A stretch of 64,000 nt of DNA from NORP240 sp038134485 (lineage in GTDB: Bacteria; Pseudomonadota; Gammaproteobacteria; Pseudomonadales; Pseudohongiellaceae), in contig JAYPVG010000005.1 in the NCBI GenBank assembly GCA_038134485.1, forward strand, positions 1-64,000, in the 5' to 3' direction. This document shows, piece after piece, positions 44,889-53,682 of the stretch. The notes under the pieces are model-generated. The model searched no databases. It saw nothing but the letters and a program-made list of their open reading frames with translations, and had not been told where the DNA came from. A program made the translations under genes and the position numbers. The number at the start of each line of letters is the position of its first letter. Position 1 is the stretch's first letter.

Positions 44889-45803
44889 TTACGGCGTAAC
44901 ACTTACCCGCTGATAGGCGTTGCTCCAGCAGCACTGGTCCAGACCGTCACTGTCCGAGGCACTCCAGTTGTCGAGACGGGCGCGAACGAGATACTCTCCG
45001 GGCTCCGAAAAGGTGGCTACGATCCGGGCTGGGCCCTCACCAGCCGGCACGGCAACCCTGGTGTCAGCTACCGGTACTAAACCGAGTACGGGAAATGTCG
45101 GTGCCTCGCTGAGTGGCGTCGACGGGTGCTCGGAAAAAGTCACCTGCGCAGGGCCCTGATGAATGTACCAGGACACATTGGTATCCAACGGTTTGGTAAA
45201 ACGCGGATCAGTCGGATCCCGGTAGGATGGATCATCAGTCAGGACTTCCAGAGTCAATGCTGCACCGACAGAGACCGTTTTGGTCTCATTCGAAACAACC
45301 CCCTCAGGCCCCGAACCGCGTTCTCCACCTTCGAACCAGATTAAAGGCTGAAGACTTCCCTGCGGACGCGGATTGCGGTCAAGTTCATAGGCCGTCGAAC
45401 CCCTATCGCCGGGTACGCCTAGTTCCTGCCCGGCAGATTCGATATACCACCATACCGTTTCCCCTTCCATGGAAGCGGGGATCGTAACGGCGAAAACACC
45501 GTGGTGGCGTCCGGGTAAGTAGTATTCCGGCTGCAATCCGCCCAAGGACACGGGTTCTATCCGATTGTTCTCGCCAAGGGGAACTATAACCGTCTCCTTG
45601 TTGCGATTGTGATAGCCAAATGAAACGGTGACCGATCCGTCACCATTGTCATACCAGCCTTCCATGTAAGGAACTACCGGTATTCCCTGCGCGGCGGGAG
45701 GACGCAGGAACCTCTGGGGTTCCTGCGCGCCGACGGCAGACATGACTAACAGGCTGGTCAGCAGGACAACAAAAGCGACCCGACCCCTCTCAATTCTTTC
45801 CAT
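44889..45803 (-). CDS. Module B partner: secreted beta-rich protein of unknown function
   Basis: A 304-residue exported protein. The start is set at the ATG at 45803 with GGGAG about ten bases upstream; a frame from 45890 overlaps the upstream gene and spoils the signal peptide (VAFVVLLTSLLVMSAVGAQ). It shares the family blocks with the 6395 and 61313 proteins: YMEGWYDNGDGSVTVSFGYHN, VPLGENN, FAVTIPASMEGETVWW, VSVGAALTLEVLTDD, WYIHQGPAQVTF and ATFSEPGEYLVRARLDN. It ends with a Cys pair (DQCCWSNAYQRVSV) not present in the other copies. It begins seven bases after the cytochrome/copper gene, so translation is coupled. Confidence 0.86.
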   Translation of the reverse strand: MERIERGRVAFVVLLTSLLVMSAVGAQEPQRFLRPPAAQGIPVVPYMEGWYDNGDGSVTVSFGYHNRNKETVIVPLGENNRIEPVSLGGLQPEYYLPGRHHGVFAVTIPASMEGETVWWYIESAGQELGVPGDRGSTAYELDRNPRPQGSLQPLIWFEGGERGSGPEGVVSNETKTVSVGAALTLEVLTDDPSYRDPTDPRFTKPLDTNVSWYIHQGPAQVTFSEHPSTPLSEAPTFPVLGLVPVADTRVAVPAGEGPARIVATFSEPGEYLVRARLDNWSASDSDGLDQCCWSNAYQRVSVTP

Positions 45804-45810
45804 GAATCGG

Positions 45811-47130
45811 TTACTCCCTTTCTGCCAGCAGCTCCTGATAGGTTTCTTCGTCCAGGTGGGAAATCGCAATCCAGGCATGCGACATTTCATCCGCCGTGCG
45901 CTGCCCCCAGCCTACCCACTGGCGCGGGTCCGGGTTGTTGGGATTGTTCTCGGTATTGTCGTACCACTGTTTGATCACCAGTACCGCCCCCGCCGGTAGC
46001 AGTGGCGCAGCGTCTGGTTCAAAAAGGTGGCTGTGATGCCAGGTCGCACTCCAGTTCGAAATCATACTTATCGGTTCGGTACGTCCCGTGTCGGGGTAGA
46101 AGATTTCCAGTGACGCCGCGTTCATGCGCAAATGCCCGTGGGGCTGAAAGCTGTCGATACGAACCGGATGGTCAAATGAGTGCATGCCTTGAGTCATCGC
46201 GGTGCCAAAAGGCGGAATAAAGAGGTCGCCCTGGGTCAGCTGATAAGTGGACAGGTCCTGAGTAATATTGGACTCATAACCTTCGGGATGCAGCCAGATA
46301 CCCAACTCCACCACATTATCTTCGATAACTGCGCCTGGTGCCGTGGCACCCAGACCGCCCGGGTAGAGGTGAATATCCCACTGAATCATTATGTCTGCGA
46401 ACGCCTTGCGACAGACCCCTTCGGGCATAATTTCTCCCCATTTGCCCATGGCATACTCAGTGACCGGGCGCCTTTCCACGAATCCGCTCTCGGTAATTTC
46501 AGCGAAATAGGTATTGGCGTGATGAACCACAGTTTTGGCGTCGCCGCGAGGCTTGACCTGCATCGCCTTGATGCAGCGGTCTTCAGTGAGCCCGCTAGCA
46601 ATGAAGTGTTTGTCCCAAAGGTCGTTACCATTGGCTGGCACATCAATTGGATTGGAAGCCAGCACTATATCGGGCTGACCGAAACGGTCAGCAAAGTTCC
46701 ATTCTTCCAAACTGGGCAGATTCGGCATGGCCGCAATGCTATCAAGATTGCCAGCGGGCGATCCCTGATCGACCCATGCGACGACCGTATCGATTTCCTC
46801 TTGCGAGAGGCGCCAGTCCCCCAGCAGTTCCTGAATGCCGATATCGTGATCGTAGGAATAAGGGGGCATCTCGCGATTAGCAACGCGCAACTGGATCAGG
46901 GGTGCCCAGGGTCGGACCTGCTCGTAATTGGTCAACGCCATAGGCCCTATACCACCTTCCCGATGGCAAACAACGCAGTTTTCGTTGATGATGGGAGCCA
47001 CGTTCTCTGCGTAGGTCACAGCGTCATCTGCAGCCATGGCCATCTGGACCTGAAACCCAAAAAATAATGCTATTGCCAATCCCATTCCGCAGTAAGGGAA
47101 ATTTATCTGTCTTTGCATTGTATTCACCAT
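45811..47130 (-). CDS. Module B enzyme: c-heme plus PHM-like copper monooxygenase-type protein
   Basis: A 439-residue secreted protein from the ATG at 47130 with AGAAGA upstream; the longer frame to 47205 is rejected. The cytochrome part carries CVVCH with HREGGIGPMAL and ANREMPPY. The copper part has VVHHANTYF, a third-ligand region WDIHLYPGG, CuM-like SFQPHGHLRM and the late DEMSHAWIAI. Unlike copies A and C, only one His remains in the WDIHLYPGG segment (A: VHLHSNG, C: YHMHPVG). The C-terminal WYDNTENNPNNPDPRQWVGW block is typical of bacterial ascorbate-type copper monooxygenases. First gene of a pair. The divergent 47.1-48.1 kb region holds its promoter. Confidence 0.85.
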   Translation of the reverse strand: MVNTMQRQINFPYCGMGLAIALFFGFQVQMAMAADDAVTYAENVAPIINENCVVCHREGGIGPMALTNYEQVRPWAPLIQLRVANREMPPYSYDHDIGIQELLGDWRLSQEEIDTVVAWVDQGSPAGNLDSIAAMPNLPSLEEWNFADRFGQPDIVLASNPIDVPANGNDLWDKHFIASGLTEDRCIKAMQVKPRGDAKTVVHHANTYFAEITESGFVERRPVTEYAMGKWGEIMPEGVCRKAFADIMIQWDIHLYPGGLGATAPGAVIEDNVVELGIWLHPEGYESNITQDLSTYQLTQGDLFIPPFGTAMTQGMHSFDHPVRIDSFQPHGHLRMNAASLEIFYPDTGRTEPISMISNWSATWHHSHLFEPDAAPLLPAGAVLVIKQWYDNTENNPNNPDPRQWVGWGQRTADEMSHAWIAISHLDEETYQELLAERE

Positions 47131-48104
47131 CTGTTCTTCTATTAGGGTTGACTGGACATCGCCGATTCGAATCCGCAGACAAAGCACACAGGCGGCAGCG
47201 ATCACGAAGTTATCCAGCAGCTTGCTAGCATAATTGTTTTGCTGTGTTTACGCAAATCAGTTAAAAGTTTTGCAATAATTTTTTTATCATATATATCAAT
47301 TGGTTATAGATTCGCGAGATTAAGGGAGATTGCATTGCGTCTATCGATTCTCCATGAGAGCGTTCGAACCATGTCATCAATTCAATTGTAATAGTTTTAA
47401 TACTTTTAATTAGTTGTTCACTTGCGCTGTGGCCTGTGCTAATTTAGCTCTCGGTTAAAGTTGCCATCGCGGTGCTCGAGCGGCCCGTCGACTTCAGATA
47501 AAAGCAATAAATCTTCGACTTCGTCGAATCTCCAGCGGCGAGTCAAGGGATCTCCGAGACGGGTTGTGGGACCCGGTCAGAGAGCAAAGTCGGCGATCAG
47601 GCTGATCTACCGTCGAGTGGTTGGAGCGATGAGGCGTTGTTCCACTTAATCCCCCTAGGGATAGCCTCTCACGTCAGTCTTTGCGACACATTTGACCAGA
47701 ATTCGGCGACAGGCCAGTAAAGCTCGAGCGCAAGGCCTGTCTGCCGCATTCACTGCCCTGCCACTCCTTGGCCCGCTCAAAGCGGCTCCACGTTCCAATG
47801 TTTATGCCCCGGCAGTCGGAAAATTGCGAAATTCATCCTGAAAAGCTCACGCGCAGGGATGCAGTAGGCGCGCTTGTTTTTGGGGAAGAAAGCAGGGCGC
47901 AACACAAGCCCCCCATTACCGATTTGGACACGGATTCTATTGAAGATGCGGCCCAGAGGGTTGCCATGAAACCGAATGCTGCCTTGATATCGTATCACCC
48001 ACCACCTAGTTGGGTCTGAGTTCGACAACTCTTGCCAACAATCAGTTTGCGCATTAAGGTGATGTATGCGCTTCCTGTCTCCACGAAACACGGAGCATAA
48101 TGAT
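47131..48104. other. Long intergenic region, promoter plus unassigned sequence
   Basis: An AT-rich block (about 47225-47440, with TTTTTTTATCATATATATCAA) probably contains the module B promoter. From 47460 to 48020 the sequence is more mixed. Reverse-strand reading of 47461-47640 gives coding-like text (LIADFALWPGPTTRLGDP, then RRWRFDEVEDLLLL) broken by a stop, perhaps a decayed gene, but I cannot identify it. No gene is supported. Confidence 0.4.
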
Positions 48105-49526
48105 ATGACCGGTTGGTCCAATCTCCCGGCAGAGCAACTTACCGCGGGATTCGCGTGTCTGGTACTTCTGGCACCCGCACCGCTTGCCTTTGGTCAATTC
48201 AACCCCGATGCTGATTTGCAAGACCAGTACTTATCCATCCAGCAGACAGTTGCTGAACTGGAAGCTACTCTCGGGCGCTATGATCCGGCTCTCATTGAAA
48301 ATCTCACGTCTCTGGCAGACTCTGCCGCCGCGCTGAATTTGCACTTCGACGCTCGAACCACAGTGGAACGCGCTATCCAGATTCAGCGTCTAAATCTGGG
48401 ATTGCATTCGGCGGAGCAAATTCCGCTTTACTTCCAATTAATGGAACATGACGTTTCCGCCGGCAACTGGCGCGGAGTCAATGAATCCATGGGATACCTC
48501 TACTATTTGCTACTGGAAAAACGGGCGAACAGCGAGGAGTCGATTATTGAAGACCTGGTCAGACTCAGCGAATTTCATCTGATCGGTGTCGCCGGCGATG
48601 CCGAGTCCGAGCGGGCCAGGCACTTCCAGCGAGCCGAGGAACTGACTTTACTGGCCATAGAAATAAGCGAATTTGTCTGGGATGCAACCGACTTGCGTCG
48701 CATTGATCTCTACTACAGTCTGATCAAGCAGTTTTACCTGCAATCCGCGGCCATCGATCGGGGTGGTGTAACAGGCTACTCGCTGCGTGCCGTGGTGCCG
48801 GAATCAAACTGGGTGCGGCCGGCCCGAATCGTGCGCGCTCGCTACTACAGAGCGGGATTACGGCTATTCGAGGAAATCCAGCGTACCTTTGCAGAAAGCA
48901 CTGACAACCCCCGCGAGTTTCTGGCTATGGTCGACCTGTATCGTGCGGACTGGCAAGTGCTTTTCAGCGATGACAATGCCGAGGAAGGATACCGGGTCGC
49001 CTATAGCGGTTTAATCGAATCGGGCTACGATCAGGATACAGTTAATCAGCTTTTGCTTCGTCCCCAGGTGCTGCCAATCCCGATCTTTCATTTCTCCGCT
49101 GAGCAAGCCCTGGCGGCGCTGCAACCCAGTAAATCTAGCTCCCCCTCACCAGACCCGACCAGTCCCGATTTAGCTATTCAGTTCAGAGACTGGTTCGATT
49201 TCATGCCCGCCGTGCCTTTCCCGCGCACCGCCCCCGACCTCCAGGGCTCCGTAACCGGTAACTACTCGGAAATACAGTTGAATGTCCAGCTTGATTCTCT
49301 CAACAGGGTTTCCCGCTGGATTCAGGGAACGTACGAGACTCACCTCGGGGTTGTTGGACAATTTGAAATGTTGACGGAACCCGACTGGCCGGACTTCGAC
49401 AGACAGTTTCTCAGCAGACGCCTGCATTTCGTGCATTTCCGCCCGCGTCTGGAAAACGGTGTCCCGCGGACATTCGAGGGCAGGCTTATATATCGCGCTG
49501 CCAGATCAGACGAGGAAAACGAATAA
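48105..49526 (+). CDS. Secreted helical-repeat protein of unknown function
   Basis: A 473-residue exported protein (signal region AGFACLVLLAPAPLAFGQ). The start is set at ATG 48105 with CGGAG upstream; an in-frame ATG lies at 48066. The central 35-290 region is all-helical, with TPR-like pairs (TTVERAIQIQRLNLGLHSAE, HFQRAEELTLLAIEISEFVW, YYRAGLRLFEEIQRTF). A Pro/Ser linker (KSSSPSPDPTSPDLA) leads to a C-terminal beta domain of about 110 residues that resembles the TonB-C/energy-transducer-like fold (GNYSEIQLNVQLDSLNRVSR, FVHFRPRLENGVP). It could be an accessory for the neighbouring TonB receptors. That is inference. Confidence 0.78.
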   Translation: MTGWSNLPAEQLTAGFACLVLLAPAPLAFGQFNPDADLQDQYLSIQQTVAELEATLGRYDPALIENLTSLADSAAALNLHFDARTTVERAIQIQRLNLGLHSAEQIPLYFQLMEHDVSAGNWRGVNESMGYLYYLLLEKRANSEESIIEDLVRLSEFHLIGVAGDAESERARHFQRAEELTLLAIEISEFVWDATDLRRIDLYYSLIKQFYLQSAAIDRGGVTGYSLRAVVPESNWVRPARIVRARYYRAGLRLFEEIQRTFAESTDNPREFLAMVDLYRADWQVLFSDDNAEEGYRVAYSGLIESGYDQDTVNQLLLRPQVLPIPIFHFSAEQALAALQPSKSSSPSPDPTSPDLAIQFRDWFDFMPAVPFPRTAPDLQGSVTGNYSEIQLNVQLDSLNRVSRWIQGTYETHLGVVGQFEMLTEPDWPDFDRQFLSRRLHFVHFRPRLENGVPRTFEGRLIYRAARSDEENE

Positions 49527-49581
49527 CGCTTTCTTTTCCGCTAGCATTGGATCATCTGCTCGCCACAAGCACGCCTGAATC

Positions 49582-49636
49582 CGATAAAAAAAGCCGGAGC
49601 AAGCTACTTGCTCCGGCTTTTCTGCAGGACGACCAG
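49582..49636. repeat. 55-bp left gap edge identical to the 3' flank of the 50145 receptor
   Basis: Bases 49582-49636 repeat 50056-50110 exactly (terminator hairpin and the following CTGCAGGACGACCAG) and stop at the N run. Identity breaks precisely at 49581/50055. Confidence 0.95.
49589..49621 (-). terminator. Rho-independent terminator of the receptor copy hidden in the gap
   Basis: A perfect 15-bp stem AAAAGCCGGAGCAAG / CTTGCTCCGGCTTTT with a CTA loop. On the minus strand it is followed by a T-run (A tract at 49586-49592). It also has a T-run on the plus strand and so can end the 48105 gene. Same sequence as 50063-50095. Confidence 0.85.
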
Positions 49637-49736
49637 NNNNNNNNNNNNNNNNNNNNNNNNNNNNNNNNNNNNNNNNNNNNNNNNNNNNNNNNNNNNNNNN
49701 NNNNNNNNNNNNNNNNNNNNNNNNNNNNNNNNNNNN
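49637..49736. other. Scaffold gap (100 N), inferred to hide a second TonB receptor gene
   Basis: The left edge equals the 3' edge, and the right edge the 5' edge, of the receptor unit at 50056-53125. Each match is 55 bp, the pattern left when a de Bruijn assembler with k near 55 collapses a repeat. The missing sequence is therefore expected to be a near-identical minus-strand receptor gene of about 3 kb, not 100 bases. Confidence 0.8.
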
Positions 49737-49791
49737 CACGCTGTGCTGCTTTTACTAACTGACAGGTGAGGCTCTATTTACTTGTTTTTGT
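49737..49791. repeat. 55-bp right gap edge identical to the 5' flank of the 50145 receptor
   Basis: Bases 49737-49791 equal 53071-53125 (CACGCTGTGCTGCTTTTACT to CTTGTTTTTGT). Identity ends at 49792/53126. Confidence 0.95.
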
Positions 49792-50055
49792 ACTAGTACA
49801 TTACTTGTGCTTTGTTACTAGCTATGTAGAACCGCCCGAATCCTTGACCTCTGGCGCTTACCGGGGAAATCCTAATGCTGCAAAACATTTAACGGATTTC
49901 ACATAGCAGTGCCGAAATTAGCATGACCTCCAATATATTTTCAACCCAAATATTATGTGTCGAAATTAATATTGATTGCTGCAGGTACGCGGAGAATCAC
50001 GTAGCGAGGAGTGGTGAAAATGACAGACGATTGAAAGTTAAGGAAAAACTAATAA
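49792..50055 (-). promoter_or_regulatory. Promoter region of the hidden receptor copy
   Basis: 264 unique bases between the gap and the terminator of the visible receptor. Because the hidden gene reads leftward, this is its upstream region. It contains the dyad GTACTAGTAC (49790-49799). It also has a block (AAATCCTAATGCTGCAAAAC and CATTTAACGGATTT) similar to 53187-53225 upstream of the visible receptor, showing the two leaders descend from one ancestor but have diverged. It lacks the TTTGTATACAAA boxes. Confidence 0.5.
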
Positions 50056-50062
50056 CGATAAA

Positions 50063-50095
50063 AAAAGCCGGAGCAAGCTACTTGCTCCGGCTTTT
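50063..50095 (-). terminator. Rho-independent terminator of the 50145 TonB receptor
   Basis: A perfect 15-bp stem with a CTA loop and a minus-strand T-run, 50 bases after the receptor stop codon. Same element as at 49589. Confidence 0.9.
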
Positions 50096-50144
50096 CTGCA
50101 GGACGACCAGATTCGTGCCGGCCGTCCCCCTCTCAGGCGATGTC

Positions 50145-53051
50145 CTAACCGCCCGGCGTGATGTCGATCGAGAGATAGAACTGGCGGTACCAGTTGTTTA
50201 TCAGACGCGACTCGAAGCCACCGATCTGTCCGGTAAGCTGCGGTTTCTCATCCAGCAGGTTGTTGATACCTCCGGAAAGTACTACCTGACTGCCAAACAG
50301 GTCTTCGAACTGGTAGGCATAACGGGTATCCACAATGGCCTGTCCTTTGATGACAGGATCCGGTGTGAAAATACCGTCATACGGGAACAGATCCACCACC
50401 TGGGCATCATGATCGATGTCGCTGTACCAGTTGATCGATACCGAAGCACTGTGCTGATCGCGGAACCAGTTGGTGATAAACGCCAGCTTGGTTTCCGGCA
50501 GCGGCGGCGCAATATTGGTTCGCGCGTTCTGCTTGCCCAGTGGATCAACTATCACCCCACCGAAGTCCTCAAACGTGTACTTGCCGTAGTTTGTGATGTT
50601 CAGGCGGTGATTGAAGGTACCCCAGTCGTTCGGGCTCCACGAGTAGCTGGCCTTGATGTCTATCAGGTCCACGTAGAATGCAGCCACGTTGGCAGACTGG
50701 ATCAATACACGGTCAACCTTGCCATCCGGCAGACGGAAGATCGGGTAGTTCTCGCCAGCCGTGGCCAGCCAGGCGTTAGCCGCATTACGGGTCGAGGAAC
50801 CCGGTGTCGGATCGTAAGACGCCTCCGAAATACCAGTCGCTGCCAGCATGTCAGTGAACTGCCGACGTACCACGTCGTCCTCACTCAGGGTGCGGATACG
50901 GTCGGTGTACTCGATTTCCTGATAGTCCATCGACAACTCGAATCCATCCAGCGCGCCGGTGGGCTGCCAGCTGAAACCAAGGTTAATGATCTCCGCGTTC
51001 TCGGGCCCAAGGTTCGGGTTACCAGAAGCGCAGGCAACACCGCCGATCAGCACCTGACCGGAGAGTTCGTCGATGCCCGAGTACATGTCCGTGCAGTTCT
51101 CGTTCAGACGTGCCGGACGAGTCTGGAAGGAGGTCGGCGCCAGGAAGCTTTCGCCAAAGGAAGCCCGCAGGGCCAGCTCCGGCATCAGCTCGTAACGCAA
51201 CGAGAGCTTCGGCGTAGTGGCCTGAAGCCCCTGATCGACAAACTCCTCGTGCCGTACCGCCACCTTGGCTGCCAGATTATCGAGAATCGGCACTTCCACC
51301 TCGGCAAACAAGGCCTTGACCCGCGAGTTATAGGTCTCATCAGGTGCAACCGGCTCGTTCACCAGACCCCAGATGAAGTTCTCACCCGAGGCGTCGAAGG
51401 GCTGTTCGAAGGTGTTCTCCTGCAGCTCCCGCCACTGGTAACCGAACGCCACCTGAACCTCACCTGCCGGCAGGTCAAACACCGGACCGGTCGCCATGGT
51501 CTCGAACACATCAAGGAAATTCCTCGAGTTCACGTTGTTCGGATTGTAGTAGCTCATCCAGTTATTGAGTTCGCGGGTGTTATTCGTTACCCCGGCTTGG
51601 TAGTACGGAGAACGCGGATCGATAGAGCCGAACGGGTTCCACCACTGGTCGCCATTGGGACCTCCCATACCCAGGAGTGCCAGCTGCAGGCGCGAGGTAT
51701 ACACGCCATGCTGGTCACCCATGGCCTTGGTTTCCTGGGTGGAGTAGTAGGTGTAGCCGGTCCAGGTATCACCGATGTCGTACTCGGACTTGAGCAGCAG
51801 GCGATTAACCGAGTAGTCCGAGTTGAAGATACGTGCGGTGTCATCCCTGATGTGATCGGGGTAAGAGTCCGGTGTGGCATAGGTGAATACCCGCCACTGA
51901 TCGGGCACTACGTCGATACCCCACGGATTGGCCGGGTGGTAGGAGGGTACCACCAGCACACTACGGGCATTGGTCGGATTCGGCGACGCAAAAGTACTGG
52001 GGTTTTCCTGGTACCGGTAAAAGTTGGTCAGCATACCGCTGAACCGCAGCCAGTCAGTGGCTTCCCAGGTCAGGCTGTTATACAGCGAGTAGTTCTCCAT
52101 GTGCTCCGCGTAGTTGGCCTGCATGCTGTACTCGAAGGTACAGAAACCCGCCGGGTGGACAGTTCCCGATGGCAGGGCAATCGGACCGGAACCGTGGTCG
52201 GGAGAACCCTGGTTATAGGTACCGCAGGACGGATCCAGCAGTCGCTGGGATGCCGGGCCGACTGTGCCCCCGTGGACGTCACGCAATCGAACGCCACCAT
52301 CCCATCCGTACAGGGGTCGGAAAGTTCCGGGCAAACCGGAGCTCGAAGCTGTCGAGGACACCTGGAATTCCCGTGGCCGCTCATACATCATCATGTCGGT
52401 CTGCTTGTAGTGTTCCAGGGCGCCCACGTAGCTCAGGCCGTTATCCCAGGAATTACCCCACAGGGCAGAGAATCGGTATTGCTCGTTGGCACCGTCTTCG
52501 GGGCGCTGATAAAAAGTGCGGAACCGAACCCCTTCAAATTCCTTGATGGGAATCAGGTTTACCACACCCGCTACCGCGTCCGCACCGTACAGCGCAGAGC
52601 CACCGTCCAGTACCAGCTCCATTCGCTCCATGGCGATTTCAGGAAACGCCGTGTTCAGGCGCGCATCCACTGCTCGCACACCATCGACCAGGGTCAGGGT
52701 AGAGTTCTCACCCAGACCACGGAGGTTAAAACTGGCTCCGGTGTTGTTCTGCGGACCATCCTGCGAGCCCAGAACCACCGAGGTAACATTCACATTCTGA
52801 ACGTAAGTCAGGTCCCTGATGTACTCCGACATATTGGGGGCGCCTGACTCAAGCAGGTCATCACCGGTAATCGTATCGACCGCCGTATCCTGGGCAAAGG
52901 CACTGTTCCGGATGTAAGAACCCGTGACGACGACTTCTTCGACATCCGGGGACTGATCCTGGGCCTGGGCAAATGCCGGGACTACGAGGGTTGAAACAAG
53001 GGCGGTGTGAATCAGGCCTGCGAGTTTCTTGCGACGAAAATCGTGGGGCAT
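50145..53051 (-). CDS. TonB-dependent outer-membrane receptor
   Basis: A 968-residue receptor. The signal peptide (1-29, ending PAFAQA) is followed by DVEEVVVTGSYIRNSAF (TonB-box region, about 36-52). The plug carries GASFNLRGLGENSTLTLVDG and LDGGSALYGADAVAGVVNLI. The barrel shows internal strands such as FGYQWRELQENTFEQPFD and VAVRHEEFVDQG, ending WYRQFYLSIDITPGG. The last residues are not the usual terminal Phe, so the true last strand ends a few residues earlier. It is a distant relative of the 28345/32016 receptors, with shared plug motifs but a different barrel. AGGAG eight bases before the ATG supports the start. It lies beside the tryptophan-halogenase/DUF6445/SapC genes, the usual setting of such receptors. 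The antisense strand contains a 974-codon open frame that is a shadow. Confidence 0.95.
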   Translation of the reverse strand: MPHDFRRKKLAGLIHTALVSTLVVPAFAQAQDQSPDVEEVVVTGSYIRNSAFAQDTAVDTITGDDLLESGAPNMSEYIRDLTYVQNVNVTSVVLGSQDGPQNNTGASFNLRGLGENSTLTLVDGVRAVDARLNTAFPEIAMERMELVLDGGSALYGADAVAGVVNLIPIKEFEGVRFRTFYQRPEDGANEQYRFSALWGNSWDNGLSYVGALEHYKQTDMMMYERPREFQVSSTASSSGLPGTFRPLYGWDGGVRLRDVHGGTVGPASQRLLDPSCGTYNQGSPDHGSGPIALPSGTVHPAGFCTFEYSMQANYAEHMENYSLYNSLTWEATDWLRFSGMLTNFYRYQENPSTFASPNPTNARSVLVVPSYHPANPWGIDVVPDQWRVFTYATPDSYPDHIRDDTARIFNSDYSVNRLLLKSEYDIGDTWTGYTYYSTQETKAMGDQHGVYTSRLQLALLGMGGPNGDQWWNPFGSIDPRSPYYQAGVTNNTRELNNWMSYYNPNNVNSRNFLDVFETMATGPVFDLPAGEVQVAFGYQWRELQENTFEQPFDASGENFIWGLVNEPVAPDETYNSRVKALFAEVEVPILDNLAAKVAVRHEEFVDQGLQATTPKLSLRYELMPELALRASFGESFLAPTSFQTRPARLNENCTDMYSGIDELSGQVLIGGVACASGNPNLGPENAEIINLGFSWQPTGALDGFELSMDYQEIEYTDRIRTLSEDDVVRRQFTDMLAATGISEASYDPTPGSSTRNAANAWLATAGENYPIFRLPDGKVDRVLIQSANVAAFYVDLIDIKASYSWSPNDWGTFNHRLNITNYGKYTFEDFGGVIVDPLGKQNARTNIAPPLPETKLAFITNWFRDQHSASVSINWYSDIDHDAQVVDLFPYDGIFTPDPVIKGQAIVDTRYAYQFEDLFGSQVVLSGGINNLLDEKPQLTGQIGGFESRLINNWYRQFYLSIDITPGG

Positions 53052-53324
53052 GTCAACATCTCCTCGCCTTCACGCTGTGCTGCTTTTACTAACTGACAGG
53101 TGAGGCTCTATTTACTTGTTTTTGTCTTGGATAACATCGGGGCTAATGCGACCTTGAGGAATAGTCTTCCGCGTCAGTCATCACTGAAATCTAATCCTGC
53201 ATAACATTTAAAAGATTTCTATTAACCCTCGGCGAAACTACCACACAAAAGTCGCACTGAAAATGCGTTTTCAGCCCATTTTTATTTTATTTTTACAGGT
53301 TTTTGATCTTTCGATTTACATCTA

Positions 53325-53337
53325 TTTTGTGTACAAA
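53325..53337. promoter_or_regulatory. TTTTGTGTACAAA box 1
   Basis: Near-palindromic site with the GT-N-AC core that FadR-subfamily GntR repressors recognise. It lies 274 bases upstream of the receptor start. Confidence 0.5.
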
Positions 53338-53432
53338 GGTTAATAATATGCTACCTGGCGCTACAACATGCTGGTTTTGATCAATAAATACCTTGAGGTC
53401 AGTATTTACAAGGCCTAAGTCGAAGATAAGTA

Positions 53433-53445
53433 TTTTGTGTACAAA
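53433..53445. promoter_or_regulatory. TTTTGTGTACAAA box 2
   Basis: Exact repeat of box 1, 108 bases further from the receptor start. Confidence 0.5.
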
Positions 53446-53483
53446 TAGAAAAGATCGATCTGAGAATACTCACTGAGTTATTA

Positions 53484-53495
53484 TTTGTATACAAA
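53484..53495. promoter_or_regulatory. TTTGTATACAAA box 3 (perfect palindrome)
   Basis: Perfect 12-bp dyad, flanked by A/T, 51 bases from box 2. A degenerate fourth half-site lies near 53534-53546. Confidence 0.5.
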
Positions 53496-53682
53496 ATATT
53501 ACCAAAGAAAACCAAGGATTAGAACTTATATAATTTTGTATAAAAAATATATTGCTGCTTTTTATTGTTCTTTTTTGAATGATCAATAAATTATAGAGAG
53601 CGCCTGCTAATCGCAATTATTCTGGCCTCTGCGCGAGCATTCAAGAGCGTTGCCACGCGGGACTTCGTTATATTGCTATCGG

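Larger units (their letters stand above)
53052..53682 (-). promoter_or_regulatory. AT-rich promoter region of the 50145 receptor, with repeated dyad boxes
   Basis: A 631-base non-coding region, very AT-rich from 53220 on. It holds two TTTTGTGTACAAA boxes (53325-53337, 53433-53445), one perfect palindrome TTTGTATACAAA (53484-53495) and a degenerate half (TTTTGTATAAAAA near 53534). The halogenase-like gene also ends into this region, with no clear terminator. Confidence 0.6.

Noticed and set aside
47461..48019. Short open frames in the 47.1-48.1 kb spacer
   Set aside because: None has a ribosome site plus recognisable protein. One reverse frame looks coding-like but contains a stop and matches nothing I know.
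49923..52847. 974-codon open frame on the plus strand opposite the TonB receptor
   Set aside because: It is antisense to a receptor with a signal peptide, plug motifs, a good ribosome site and a terminator. The translation has no family features, and the frame stays open because of the codon bias of the receptor gene.
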